From NCBI RefSeq assembly GCF_963583255.1, contig NC_084805.1, forward strand, positions 11,400,827 through 11,464,826: 64,000 nt of DNA, read 5' to 3'. The notes under the pieces are model-generated. The model saw only the letters and a list, made by a program, of their open reading frames with translations, did no database searches and was not told the DNA's origin. Origin of the DNA: Pyrus communis (lineage: Eukaryota > Streptophyta > Magnoliopsida > Rosales > Rosaceae). Both the position numbers and the translations under genes were made by a program. Shown one piece after another: positions 12,005 through 24,703 of the stretch (its first letter is position 1; each line of letters opens with the position of its first letter).

Positions 12005-12605
12005 TGTAAACAAGAAATTTTTGTATCGAATGAAACGAGAACATGTGAACAGAGTAGATTTGTATTGATTTGAATTTGTAGGTTACAATCTCTGTTTACA
12101 AATTTTCCTTTGATTCAGTCTTCAAATTTGATGTAGATGGTTACGATTAAATGATTGCTTCAAGTTTTAAGCTTGAAAACATCGCGTAAACGGTCTTCGC
12201 TTCAAAGATGCGGCAAAGATGATGTTGATGTAGGATTTTGTTGATACAAGGGTCTTAGCGAGTTGATCTTGAATTGAACGTTGTTATAGGTTTATAAGCT
12301 CGCAACAAAGTCTTGAAGGAATCTGCGCAAGTGCTTATTGATTCTTCAAGAAGAGTACTTCGGCTTTGGTTGAGAGAAAGCTTCAACTTTGATTAAATGT
12401 TCTTCAAAGAAAGCTTTGGCAGCGTATTAGTCTTCAAAGGTTTGGCAGAGGTTCTTCTGAATGCAAGAATTTTGACCCTTACACTTGTGGGAAGACCTTG
12501 CATTTTTAAACTTCTTAAAGCTTGCCTTTGGGTGGATTTGGCTTTGATTTATGTCCTAATTTGTCCATGGGAGAATTTAGGCATGTTTTGTGTCTTAATT
12601 TCAGC
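12005..12605 (-). repeat. 5' LTR of the Tat element, inner segment
   Basis: This part matches 4094-4704. It stops at TTTCAGC, where a Tekay element is inserted, and continues at 18170. Confidence 0.85.
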
Positions 12606-13854
12606 TCACACACCCCAACTGGCGTTGAGGCATGCTGGCTGTCGCCCGAAGGTGACGTAACCAAAAGTGTAAGTGATGTAAGAAAAATGTGGATAAATGA
12701 AAACCAAAATTAGGACTTAAATTAAATAATAAAGTGAGTGCGTAGTAGTGGGTGAAACCCCTAGAAAATTCGTGCGCTGCCATCTGGTTTGTCGGAAACT
12801 GCAAAAGTGGCCAGTTTTTGGGGAAAATTTCAAAGCTTTATAACTTTTTCAATTCTCAACCATTTTCGATGAAATGTATATGGAAATGAAGCTCTTGAGG
12901 AGTAGAATGAGTCTATACCTTTTGGGAGTCCAAAAAATGGACGAAAATGGTCTGAAAATGGCTTGAAAGGTTCAGCCAAAAACTTGACTCCTAGAACTCG
13001 TACATGCTTGCCTCAACTCCACTCCAAAATTAGTCTTGGGACCTCAGGGAGTCGCCTAGAAGCTTCCACAACCTTCAAAACCTTGTAACTCAGTCGGAAT
13101 CACGTCGGGGGGAAACTCGACCAAGTTGGAGCTTCCGAGTTGCTCCGTGTTGACCACCCAAAACTTATCCATTCAAGAATCGGTTAGTATGGTTGTGTTT
13201 GTGAGTTCGAGAGGAACACAATGGTATAGTCTGTTGGTTTTTTTTTTAGAGGTTTGAGGGTCGTTCTTTCCAGTTGCAGAGAAAGAAGAGAGTTTAAGGC
13301 GAGAAAGAAAGAGTGAAAGCTGAGTTCCGAGTGGTGATAGAAAATAGGAGTCGGTTTCTTATTAGAGTAAGGTAAGTGAGGGATGGCTTTTGATTGGTGG
13401 TGAGGAGGATTTTAAGGACAAAGTAATTGGTGAATGTATGAGGTGAAGAGGGGACCAGATCCACTTTTTGAGGAGAAAGGATTGTATTTGTTTGGTGAAA
13501 AACATAGAGCACGGGTCCAATTTTAAAAAAGGAAAAGGATAGAATTTGTACAAACATAATCAGACGAAATCTATCCCAAACAGTGTTTCTAACACAGATA
13601 AAGTAACACGCACTCGTGTACAATTCTACCTGTCAATTATGTACTTTAATGTAACTAACTGTTTCGTTACGATCCCGATTTGGGTCTCACTCGCTCTCAC
13701 GCGATCGTATCAATAAGAACTATTTAATTATGATAGCGAGAAAAATAAATTAAGAGCGAATAAACACATCCACGTCACTTTGCCAATAGTGGCATAACGA
13801 CAATTTACACAGTTGGGGAGAAATTACATAGAAAATTAGTGATGGGTCGTCACA
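12606..13854 (-). repeat. 3' LTR of the nested Tekay, internally deleted
   Basis: About 1.25 kb. It shares with 17080-18169 the segments TCGGAAACTG, AATGAAGCTCTTGA and the terminal GGGTCGTCACA. It lacks the GGAATATTCC-rich part present in the other LTR. The polypurine tract AAGAGGGGTAGGT (minus strand) abuts it at 13855-13867. Confidence 0.8.
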
Positions 13855-13919
13855 ACCTACCCCTCTTAAGAAAATTTCATCCTTGAAATTTCAAGACTGA
13901 CTACAGATTATAATTAAAG

Positions 13920-15300
13920 AACAGACGTGGATAGAGATCTCGCATGCGCTCTTCTGTGTCCTAAGTAGCTTCCTTAACTGAGTGGTTTCTCCACAAGACT
14001 TTCCCCATGCAAACGATCTTGTTCCTGTGAACTTCATCTTTCCAGTCAAGAATGGTAATGGTCACTAGAACCTCGTCGTAAGTCAAGTTTGGGTTGATCT
14101 CTAATGGCTGAGGAGGAATCACATATGACAGATCAAAGACGTATCTCTATAACATCGATACAAGGAGCACATTATGTACCCTCGACAAGTCGGTAAGCAA
14201 CTTCACTAACTCGCTCAATGGTCTGATACGACTCAATGTAACAAGGGCTTAGCTTCATTTTCTTCCCAAATCATACAACACTTTTCCACGATGACAGCTT
14301 CAAGAATACCCAATCACCAACCTTATATACTCTGTCAGTCGAATGTCTATCAGCTATACTATTCTGCTGATCTTGGCCTACTTTCAGGTTAGCCTTTATC
14401 GCCTGAATATTCTATGTCATCTTATCCACTATCTCAGGGCCCACAAAACTCTTTCACCTACCTCATGCCAACATAGCGGGGTACGACATGGTTTCCCATA
14501 CAACATTTCAAATGGTGACATACCAATGCTGGAATGGAAGCTGTTGTTATAGGTGAATTCTATCAACGGCAAGCACTTGTGCCATGCGTCTCCGAGTTGC
14601 AGAACTAAAGATCTCAACATATCCTCCAGTGTCTGGACAGTTCTCTCTGACTGCCCATCAGTCTGGGGATAGTAGGCAGTGCTGTAGAGTAATCTTAATC
14701 CCAAAGCTTAGCCACCCAAAACTTTGAAGTAAATCTAGGGTCCTGGTCAGACATGATACTAATTGGAACACCATGATACTAGACGATTTCAAAGATGAAC
14801 AGTTCGTCCAACCGACATGACAAGTGGGAAGTATGCTGACTTGGTAAGTCGATCTACTATCACCCAAACACCTTCATAGCCATTTTGCATACGAGGTAGC
14901 TTGTACACGAAATCCATGGTGATATCTTCCTATTTCCACTGAGGTATCAGAAGTGGCTATAGCAATCCAAAAAGCTTCTTTCTTTTTTCCTTGACCTACT
15001 GACAGACTGAACAACGACTCACATACTCTACAATTTCTCTTTTCATTCCAAGCTAATAATAAAAGGGTCGGATGGTATGATACATCTTGGTACTCCTTGG
15101 ATGCATCTCATAAGCTGAAATATGCATTTCATCCAGAATTTCTTTCTTCAGTTCTTCTACATTTGGTACATACATCCGATCGCCTTGCATTAACATGCTA
15201 TCAAGCTTTTGAATCTTGAAATTTCCCTTTTTGCCGTTCATCACTACTCGTTTTAACTCTTGGGATTCTGTGTCATTCATCTACGCTTCGAGAACATGAT
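13920..15300 (-). pseudogene. Tekay integrase with C-terminal chromodomain
   Basis: Reading leftward: a linker with MNDTESQELKRVV, the zinc-binding lead-in ILDEMHISAYEMHP, then after a gap the core end STAYYPQTDGQSERTVQTL with the catalytic glutamate and YGKPCRTPLCW. Near 13925-14110 comes a chromodomain-like tail with KVLWRNHSVKEAT and RMRDLYPRLF. A C-terminal chromodomain is the hallmark of chromoviruses and directs integration toward particular chromatin. Several stops and frameshifts interrupt the chain. Confidence 0.75.
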
Positions 15301-15450
15301 TCAACAAAACTGGTTAAAGTTGAAAACTGGCAAGTAATGCTCTATGTTGATCCATTTCTAAAGCTTGTAGATCTCAGATGAGTGAGGAGAAGAACATGAC
15401 ATACATAAAGAGCATTAAGTCAACGTGAGATTTCCTGCTAAGAACATCAA

Positions 15451-16077
15451 CTACAGTATTAATTCTCGGTAGGTGGAACAGAAACTCAAAGAATTCTTGG
15501 TAGTCGCCATAGAGCTCAACCGCTTGCGAGTCTTCTTCTTAAAACGACAGAGCATCTCCTTGGGATTCTCAGCAATCTCGGGACAATAACGGCATAAATT
15601 TGTGAACTTTCGGTGGTATTCTATGGCTGACATTTTACCTTGCCTCAGCTTAGAGAATTCATCCCTCTTACGATCCAAATACTGTGGAGGTATAAATCTA
15701 GTTTGAAATAGATGCTTGAAGGTCTCCCAATTTGTGGCATCTTATGCTGACAACGGGCGTGATTTTTGAGCCCACCATGATATTGCTCCCAAACGAATGA
15801 ACCATGTCACTGTCTCGACCCATCTTTCTTTTGAAAGATTTCGTTGTCGTTGCATAACTCGGAAAGTTCTCATAACATGATCGAGCCAAAGCTTAGATTT
15901 CTCAGATCCATCATTGCCAAGGAAATTATTGATCTAAAGATGGGACACTGTCTCTAAAGTATTCCTTTGAGGATGACGAAGTGAGGACTGAATGGTGCTA
16001 GCAATAGCTTCACCAAGATGTTTGAAATTGGGAAAATTAGCCTCAGAAAGGACACATGGCTCTCTACGAGGTAGCAT
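15451..16077 (-). pseudogene. Tekay gag
   Basis: The frame starts MLPRREPCVLSEANF at 16077 and shows the gag core with DHVMRTFRVM, then FQTRFIPPQYLDRKRDEF and KMSAIEYHRKFTNLCRYCPE. This is the retrotransposon gag domain of chromoviruses. One internal stop lies near 15745. Just below 15460 it passes into VVDVLSRKS, the end of RNase H, so protease, RT and RNase H were removed by a deletion between gag and pol. Confidence 0.75.
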
Positions 16078-16094
16078 GATTCTGACATAAGGGA

Positions 16095-16584
16095 TCAAAA
16101 TTTATTAGGACCTATAGTACATTATTAGGACCTCTAGTGCTATGATCACGTGAAGACTGGCGCTATACGCGGGTCACCTATAAGTCGAAGTCACCTAATG
16201 CGACCTATACGACAAGACTGGCACCTACTTGGATCCAAGGCAAGTGTGTGGTGTGGAAGGTGAACATACACATGAAGGACTGGCCCTAGCTTGGGCGGGA
16301 GCACTAACACTAGGGTGTAACATTGATGAGCAAACTATATGAATATGAGCATGCCATACTGATGCAACATTTCCAATCCACATAATAAACTTACCTGTAC
16401 TTACTTGCACATCTCGTAAGGGTACTTTAGCATTGTACAATAGTATAGTATTTTTGAGCAGGTAAAATGCATATGCATATGCCATGACAATATATAAATC
16501 TCAACCATGTAACAGCATTTTTAAAACTAAATAAATCATGGCATAATATGCATAAGTCAATTAAAAGCATTTTATGGAGACTAT

Positions 16585-16623
<39 letters not shown>

Positions 16624-18169
16624 CAAAATGCCTACTCACTGGTATGTTGAAGGATCATAACCCCTTAGCCTCGCCTGTCCATGTGCGTCCTCAAGTTAAG
16701 TCTCTCCTATACGTGAAACAACTAATAACAATTATTAATTAACACATAAATGAAAAACTAGGAAAGACTCCCCATAATTTACTCAAACGAAAGGTTTGAA
16801 TATACGAAAATTTTCTACTCGAAGTCATGGACCCACACGTGTCAACCACCCACCAGTCGGAGGCCAGACGTGCCCTCAAGTGCCATCCAACCCACAGCCA
16901 CACGCACTACCATGCACAGGCACGTGCACAGCAAAAGCTGATGGAACCTTAACAGACATTAGGAATATTCCATCAGAATTGATGGAATATTTCGTTAAAC
17001 AGTAACGGCGTTACCTGATGCTGTTAGAATATTCCGTCAACTTTGACGAAATATTCCTTGTCTTCTCCGGTGAGTCTCGTCATTCGCCACTGTCTAGTTC
17101 TTCGGAAACTGGAAAAAGTGGCTGGTTTCTGGGGCAAATTTCAAAGATTTATAAGTTCTTCAATTCTTAACCATTTTTTTATGAAATTTATATGGAAATG
17201 AAGCTCTTGAAGAGTAGAACAAGTTTATACCTTTAGTGAGTCCAAAAAGTGGACGAAAGTGGTTTGAAAATGGCTCGAAAGGTTCAGCCAAAAACTTGAC
17301 TCCTAGAACTCATAGATGCTCGCATTAACTCCACTCCAAACTTAGTCTAGGGACCTTAGGGAGTCGCCTAGAAGCATCCACAACCTTAAAACCTTGTAAC
17401 TCGGTCGGAATCACGTCGGGGGGAAACTCCATTGAGTCAGAACTTCTGAGTTGCTCTGCGTTGACCTCTCAAAACTTAACCATTCAAGAATCAGTTAGTA
17501 TGGTTGTGTTCGTGAGTTCGAGAGGAACACGATGATGCAATTTGTTGGTTTTGTTTGTGAGGTTTGAGGGTTGTTCTTTCCAGTTGCACGAAAAGAAGAG
17601 AGTTCAGGGATAGAGAGAGAGAAAGTGAAAGTTGAGTTCTGATTGGGTGATAGAAAATAGGAGTGGGTTTCTGATTGGTGTAAGGTAAGTGAGGGATGGC
17701 TTTTGATTGGTGGTGAGGAGGGTTTTAAGGAAAAAATAGTTGGTGAATGTATGAGGTGAAGGCGGGACCAGATCCACTTTTTGAGGAGAAAAAATTGGAT
17801 TTGATTGGTGAAAAGGATAAAGCATGGGTCCAATTTTAAAGAAGGAAAAGGATAGTATTTGTACAAATGTAATAAGACGAAATCTATCCCAAACAATGTT
17901 TCTAACACTGATAAAGTAACACGCACTCGTGTACAATTCTACCCATCAATTACGTACTTTAACGTAACTTAACTTTTTCATTACGAACCTGATTCGGGTC
18001 TAACTCACGCTCACCCAATCGTATCAATGAGTACTATTTAATTACGATAGCAAGAAAAATAAATTAAGAGTGAATAAACACATCCACATCACTTTGCCAA
18101 CAAGGGCATAAACATCAATCTACACAGTTGGGAAGAAACTACATAGAAAATTAGGGACGGGTCGTCACA
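16095..18169 (-). repeat. 5' LTR of the nested Tekay
   Basis: About 2.07 kb ending GGGTCGTCACA. It contains GATCCAAGGCAAG and GGGCGGGAGCACTAACAC, which match the reverse complement of the complete solo LTR at 49447-51630. It also has several GGAATATTCC-like dyads near 16965-17060. The inner left end is not sharp and no canonical primer-binding site was found beside gag. Confidence 0.7.
16587..16622. repeat. (TA)n microsatellite
   Basis: About 17 TA units lie within the Tekay LTR. It is likely to be length-variable. Confidence 0.95.
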
Positions 18170-18472
18170 TTAGCCACTTTACTCCCTTGGCTGAAATTAT
18201 GAGGCCTTGTTGCCTATTTTGTGAGCAATCTTCAATTCTTGCTTGTTTTATGAAGATGCCTTAACTTTCTTTCAAGTTATAGGACCGATCTAGACCCTTT
18301 TGCCGAACTTAAAGGAGTTTTCTCCCTTGTGCATATTTTTAGGAAAATTTTATATTTCCTTTGCTTAATTTGTGCCACATGTCATTGATGACTTGTCCAT
18401 TTGTGATGAATCATATGCCATGTGGAGTTTTGTGATGCATTATTTGTATGCAACAAAATTTACATGTCTGTA
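18170..18472 (-). repeat. 5' LTR of the Tat element, outer segment
   Basis: It continues the LTR broken at 12605. CCACTTTACTCCCTTGGC matches the uninterrupted copy at 4706. It ends ACATGTCTGTA immediately before the TACCC target duplication. Confidence 0.85.
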
Positions 18473-18717
18473 TACCCATTTTAGGAAATGTAGATCCTTT
18501 CATTATGAGATTTGTTCCGCGGAGACGGAGATTTTTAAAATTCTTCAGAAGGATGCTCCTGTCTCTCTTAGAAATACCATTTTGGTTCAATGAATGAGTC
18601 AAGCCACATTTCACCTTTTCAAGGTGGTGAGGACCCGAAGAGGCACCTAAAACACCATTGCATCGTGATGACCCTTTATAGGAACAATGACACCCTCATA
18701 TGCAATATTTTTTATAC
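18473..18717 (+). pseudogene. Plant mobile domain protein, 3' part of the split gene
   Basis: Directly after the TACCC duplication the frame reads ILGNVDPF, which completes the motif left hanging at 4093. In a shifted frame it continues as CSAETEIFKILQKDAP and then GGEDPKRHLKHHCIVMTL. That order is what I would expect for a decayed PMD protein. The fragment ends where another LTR-like sequence begins at 18718. Confidence 0.5.
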
Positions 18718-19240
18718 TGTTGGAACCAAATTTGCGCACTACCGTAAGTGATGGTTAGGCACAAACTGTAGCAACCTGTAAAATAATAAACAACAATGAG
18801 CAAGCCTAAGACCCAGGGGCTGTGCCGGGCAAAGGCTCTCTAAATGTCAAATTAGTGAATGATTTTAGGCTCAAACAGTGGGCAATGGAATTAAAGTGTT
18901 TAGGATATAATGCTTGTTCTAAGTCGGGAGAGTCCTACAGGATATCTAGAAGTAGATATTGCACGCTTTAAGAGTGATGATTGCAGTGCACGCCAATTCC
19001 TAGATTGTAGAAACTTCGAAGCTTAAAGGTTTTGATTATGTCCATATTTGGATCAGATCGCGTGTCCTGCAGAATAAGCAGTCATCTAGCAGAGTCGCTA
19101 GGACTCTGCCTATTGCCCCAAAACAAGGTGTGTTATGTCTGATACAGCTCCGCCTGGAACAGGTGAGTTTATAACCCAACTTCTGAGGTAACTATATGCG
19201 GATCAACCGTTACTCCATGCTTAAAAAATCATGACCCCAT
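18718..19240 (+). repeat. LTR-like direct repeat, left copy
   Basis: Starts TGTTGGAACC. It is similar over about 520 bp to 25273-25443 joined to 40904-41342: GGATATCTAGAAGTAGATATTG, GCACGCCAATTCCTAGATTG and CTAGGACTC-x-CCTATTGCC occur in both, in the same order. The copies are clearly diverged. They are most simply LTRs, or LTR plus leader, of an old Ty3-type element. Which copy is 5' or 3', and whether both belong to one element, is unresolved. Confidence 0.5.
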
Positions 19241-19779
19241 AATTACCCCTAACCATTCATCTGAGAGGCAATCAGTTCCCCTTGAGGATGGATTGTTTTC
19301 TAAAGACCATGCTTTTAAGAGTAAGCTTGAATACCTACCGTTGATCTTCAGTCTTTATACATGTAATTCAACTCTAGGCATTGAAGTGGAGGCATTTTAG
19401 ATTCAGACATGCAAACTTGAACATCGTGCCAGAAAGTTTGTAATGATGAGATTTTGCATTTGTGTCGCATACACGAGAAACGAGAATTTTCTCCAATATT
19501 CTTCATTAATTTCAACTGTCAGATTGAAGTATACCAAAGCAAGTTCATCTGGATGTGATGGCTAGATGATTCTGTCGAATGGCACTTATATATCCTTGGA
19601 TCTTTCCCTTCGACTTTACCAAAAAATTTCAAATCCTTAGGTGCAGAAAAGGGCTCCTACCAATTTCAATAACCTTTCCTTGAAGCTCTTCACATGGCGT
19701 CTTCAAGCAGCAAACCTAAGTCAGCCAAGATTTTGAAGGAAAAATTTGCGAAAACAAGTTCATTTTGGCAACATTTATG

Positions 19780-21554
19780 CATGCAATTAACAATTAAGTG
19801 CTGAATCATGCTTGTATGCACTAAAAAAACAAAAAATAAAAATTTACCCATGAAATTCAAGGCCTAGAAGTTGTGGTAAACCAAGACTCAACTTAAATCT
19901 TAAAGAAAAGAGTTGAGAAACTTTTACACCTTTGAAGCACCTCTTTGCTTAGCAAAGGATATTCACCCATCTGAGGGCCTTCTTTCCTTAGTCTCCTTGC
20001 TCCTTGGCTCCATGGATTTGGATGGAGGAACTTTGCTTCTTGGCTCCATGACTTCTTGGATATGGATGAAGGAATGGATTCTCCAAGTTCCCAAGAAAGG
20101 GAATCTCTAAGTTTCCACAACAAAGAGAGCATTGAGGAAGAGATGAGTGACCTAGGAAGAAATGGATGCTAGTCCGTGGCCGACCTCCTAAGAGAAGAGA
20201 GAGCTTTTGTGTTTTTCTCCTTTCTCTCTAGAAAACCCTTATGAGGGAATGGGTTATAATTTCTTTTTCTATAGCCACTTACATTGAGTGACATAATTAA
20301 AATTAAAACCAATTCTCCCTCAAACTCTCTATGCCCGGTCATGTGGTTTCATTGGACTTTCATGCCGTTTGTGTTGTCAAGTTGTCAAACAACTTGAGTT
20401 ACTGGACTTGACATTCGAAGCCCATTAGGCCTTGAGGCCCAAAACTAACCCGAGGTCTAAAACAAACTCATTCGTTTGATTAATTAACATATTAATTAAT
20501 CCTTGCCATAAATAATTAAACCATTTAATTATCCTTACTTATTGTCGTTGTTTCTTCAATCTCTACCTTACACGGTGCACGATCCATTAGGATCCTTTTA
20601 GCGAGGCAGTGGGTGATTAGAATTCTTCAAATCAATTGTGAATTGAAACTTACTTTTCAATTCTCCCTCTAGTGATTATACACCTTTAGGGCTTCCATAA
20701 ACCATGAGTGACACCTAGCAGTATGTCATGGCTACCCAAGCTAATCAAAAGAGGTGGAAAACCTATTCAGTTTGGGATTACAATGCAATACGGTCTTTCT
20801 CTAATATAATACTCTTGACCACATTGTTTGATTTGATAGTTTATTCATGTCTATTATCCAATGTGATTCTCTTACTTATATGATAACCTTGAATGTGATT
20901 TGGAACGAATTTCTAAATCTCATTCATACTCTGGCCAGAGATTCTTAATCATATCATAGAGTAGTCTCCCTCAAATACTTTGAAGGTTAAAGATCCCTTG
21001 TTGTGCATTCACTTGCCTTCATGGCTAAGTGGATTAACCCCAATTATGTCATGGACACTCTTTCACGGAGTGACTTTGACATAGTCAAAGATCAAAGACC
21101 TGACCACAAGACAACTATGATGCCTCAGGTCAAAGGACTACTTTGCATTATTCCAACCATGAGTTTTCCTATGACATGAGTATGAGAACTCCTTGTTGAT
21201 CGCGTTCAATGGACTTATTCTCTATTGAGCACCTACATGCTTGTCTTGGTGTTAGTCATACCAATGACTCGAGACCAGTCACTTTGTCTAAGAGAATATA
21301 TAGCACGTACTGATCTTAACGGACTGTCAATGCCCAATTGGTAATCTTATGAACACGAATGTTTAAGATATGTATACGAAACAGAATGGTCCCATGAATC
21401 TAACTTCTTTATATCACATTCTCCTAATTACATATTCCTTGGACTTATCGTTTAAGCGTATAACATTTATATGAGATGGCTTTAAACAATAATCTTTGCC
21501 CTTTATGTTAAACTAGATTAGTTTAGCATGCAAAATGTCCGTAAAGTATCATCA
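19780..21554 (-). mobile_element. Solo LTR inserted in the old element
   Basis: On the minus strand it begins TGATGATACTTTACGGAC and it ends near TTAATTGCATG. Removing it restores the reading frame ...FWQHL-YELPTSP... across the junction. The flanks are TATG (19776-19779) and TATGA (21555-21559), so a short target duplication is likely with a small loss at the left edge. The size (about 1.8 kb) and texture suggest a large copia-type (SIRE-like) LTR, which is a guess. No coding sequence accompanies it. Confidence 0.6.
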
Positions 21555-23817
21555 TATGAATTACCTACTTCACCTTCTTCTCTTTTAAAGCCAGTGTTGC
21601 CCCTGTCATCTAAACATGAGCTTGAATTCCCTTTTTGGCCTTCATACTGGCTTTTCCGCCTGTATTAAATGAAACCACTTAACTTCCGCCTGTATTTGGC
21701 CTGTATTAAAGAAGAAATCGGAATGCGTGTTGGCTTCAAAGCGAGGTGCTTGGGAAAACAAGAGTATCACGGATTTCTAGCAACTTACCAAAAGACATGC
21801 CTCTAAAATGTCGGTGCTTCGAGATGACCATGAGAAACTACTCGCAGAGGAGTACGAAGAAGGATATGACACTGGGTATCTTATTGGTTAATCCTGGTTA
21901 GATCACTTAAGGGTTGGGATGACTACAAGATCTATGACAAGGTCAAGCGCATAGATTTCCCTTTTCCACAACATCTACTTGATGAGATCTAGGACTTAGA
22001 AGGGAAGTAAGTCGCAAAAGGAAATTAGCTTTGAGGCTTTTTCTGGCTAAGAGATGAGGCCTTTCCCTTCTGTGATTTCAAGCTTTTTCTGTTGTAATAT
22101 GAATTCTTCATTGTTTTTTCTCTGTTCGTGAAGGGATCTTAATATGATAAACTTCTCTCAATTAAATGAACTTTATATAAGAAATAAGTGGCGGAGTGGA
22201 ATACGAGTAAGTTTGTGGGGACAGAGCTCAAAATCCCCCTTAGCAACATTGATTTGGGAAAATGTTGCCTCCCAAGCTTAGCATTAAATCATACCTGAAG
22301 ATATCCTATAAACAAGGGTTGATTTCTTTATGCCTTCCCCCAGTTCTTGGGCTAAGGGTTTTAATACTTGCAACGTGGTGCTAGAGAGAGTGACCTATCA
22401 TAGCCCGAATTGTGTATACATTTCCAGTGAATCTTAAACAAAAGTTCTTTGGAAACTTGGTCGTCAGCATATAGGTTGGAAATGCTTTTTGAATCCTTTT
22501 GTCAGAACCTGTGCGTCGAACCTGGCCGTTTCTGATCGGACTACTTTAATTGGCTTAATTAAACCACTTCCATGTATCGAAGTAATATTGGAATAAAATT
22601 CCTTTTGGGGATTGCCTAGTTTGATGCCTGCATCGAACCTGCTAGCATATGATGTTGTAGAATATATTTGGCTTAGTATGTTGGTTCATGATAGAAGTAG
22701 TCGTACTTAAGGTCAAAGTTCAGAGCCACATTCGGATGATTTATAGATCACCATTTCGACTATTCCCTCAAATGGTGTAGAGCCCAGGTTTAAATGTTAT
22801 AACCCACAACCTTGTTAGTTGTATAAACTTTCCAGAGGCCAGATGATGCATTTGATTTCCAGGTCAAGACACTATATGCTCGTGCCTGTAGCCCACCATT
22901 TGTTACCGTACTTATTATGATTTGAGTCTCCCAAGCTACTAACCCTTCGAGACGGACTAGACTAAGAGAGGCTCATTTGATAGTGTTACTTTGAACTTTT
23001 TAGACTTGCATTCGTGCAAATGTTCAAAGTTTATGCTTTGTTTGGGATGAGTAAAGTACTCCGTGCATCACCAAAAAAAAAAAAGAGGAAAAATGGAACG
23101 GATATTGAAAGATCAAACTGCTTTATTCTTAATCAAAATAGGATTGATTGACAATGGGTTATGATTGAAGTCAAAAATGATTTTCTTTATATCTCCGGGA
23201 TACAGAATCAAATCACTAGTGTAGTTCTTAAGAAAAGATGATATGGTGTAAAAATTACATTAGGGATCTTTGACGATAAGCCTATGGTAGGGCATGAAAA
23301 GATGAGTTCTCCATAGACTTTTCTTCGCGTAGACAGTGGCGTTGCAATTTGTTATGAAACAGACTACATGCATATCCCCGAAAGACAATCAATTCGTGTG
23401 TAGCTCGGATGGTGCTTGTTTTGTTTAACCCACTTATAGTAGCCTGCATGGGGTTTTCCTTTCACTAACAAAGGCCATTCTTTTGAGCATCAGTTCTTCA
23501 GTTTGTCTGGTGTTTAACCTTTCGTTGCTTGTCTCTATACCTAGATAATATTGCATGATTTTTCTATGAAGGGAACCTTGCCCATGATGTGCAATCGAGG
23601 ATAGTATTATGGGGGGTTGGGTTGTCCATCATATGGAAGATCATCAGATGTTCAGACATTTTTGTCTGTACCTTGAGTTGTATTGTTCCTATAGTGCTGA
23701 GTAGAGTTCCATTAAGGGTTTAGATAATGGATCATCTGAAGTTAACTTTGTTGAGGATGCTCATCCTTTTAGTGGCACCCACGAAGATGATGTTGTCTTC
23801 TAACCTGTTATCAATTA

Positions 23818-24703
23818 GGGTGTGTTTGTTTACCTTCACTAACTTGGACTAGAATGGATTGTACAACTTATTAAAGTAGTCCCATGTTTATTATGCCGCA
23901 AGACTAAGTTTAGTGAGACTAAAGAGGACTCGCCTCGACTAAAACCTTCGCTAAAAGATCATAGTGAGAGCCCCTGAAAAGCACCGAACTAGCTAAACTA
24001 CTTCGCTTCGAACTGGGATTCATTTATTTCGCTTCAACCTTGACTCATCTTCTTTGTTTTAACCTCGACTCATCTACTTCACTTTGACCGCAACTCATCT
24101 GCTTCACACGATTGACGATGGACCTGCATCACTGCCATTGAAACCCAAATCCCCAAAACGGGATTTTTGTGAACACAGTGGAGGGTGTGGAAGGAATATT
24201 AAGGCTAAGAACGCCAACTGAAATGCTGGGATGCCTTTCGAGAGTGGATGAGATTTTTAGAATTGGCTTTGATTTAATTTGATTTGCGATTGGAATTTGG
24301 AGATTTGTAATTATGGCTTTCAGAGAAAGGAAGAGATTTCTAAAATTTTGGTTTAATCTGATATGCAATTAATGGAATTGGGAGTTGGTTTTGAGATAAA
24401 CCACCTGACCTGCAATTAATGGAATTGGGAGTTAGTTTTGATGTTCATCTCAAATTATGGAATTTGGATTTTGAGAAAAGGAAGAGTTTTAAGAAAAAAT
24501 GAAAACGAGAAATGTAATAATAAAATATAAATATATATGAATTAAATAATGTAATATTTGAATTTTGTTAATTATTCTACTTCTTAGTCCGACACTGCCC
24601 TAAATGCTTCACTAAGTTAGTCCACTCAACCTATTACAAGCCATTCCAGCATAGTTCCTGAAGCTAGTCCAATCCGAAACAGTCTAATGCAACGAACATA
24701 CCT
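23818..24703. mobile_element. TIR element (PIF/Harbinger-like, non-autonomous)
   Basis: The left end GGGTGTGTTTGTT and right end AACGAACATACCT are imperfect inverted repeats, each bounded by TTA (23815-23817 and 24704-24706). That TTA duplication fits PIF/Harbinger. The interior shows sub-terminal inverted similarity (ACTAACTTGGACT versus AAGTTAGTCCACT). No transposase is present. At 886 bp it is long for a MITE. Confidence 0.55.

Larger units (their letters stand above)
12606..18169 (-). mobile_element. Tekay/Del-type chromovirus nested in the Tat LTR
   Basis: The outer left end reads TCACACACCCC and the outer right end GGGTCGTCACA, that is TGTGACGACCC...GGGGTGTGTGA on the minus strand. The 5-bp flanks are TCAGC (12601-12605) and TTAGC (18170-18174), one mismatch. 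The uninterrupted Tat LTR at about 4704 shows the empty site. Gag, integrase and a chromodomain read on the minus strand. RT and most of RNase H are absent, so it is a deletion derivative. The two LTRs differ in length because of internal deletion. Confidence 0.85.
4094..18472 (-). mobile_element. Tat-type Ty3/gypsy LTR retrotransposon, with a nested Tekay in its 5' LTR
   Basis: The two LTRs both start TGTAAACA on the plus strand (4094 and 12005) and share over 900 bp of similarity. The element is flanked by a perfect 5-bp target duplication TACCC (4089-4093 and 18473-18477). Gag, reverse transcriptase, RNase H, a second RNase H and integrase remnants all read on the minus strand, so the 5' LTR is the right-hand one. 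That LTR is interrupted at 12605/18170 by a 5.6-kb chromovirus. The dual RNase H and the primer site complementary to TTTGGCACGCCCGG fit the Tat lineage. Part of gag and all of the protease are missing, so it is not autonomous today. Confidence 0.85.
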
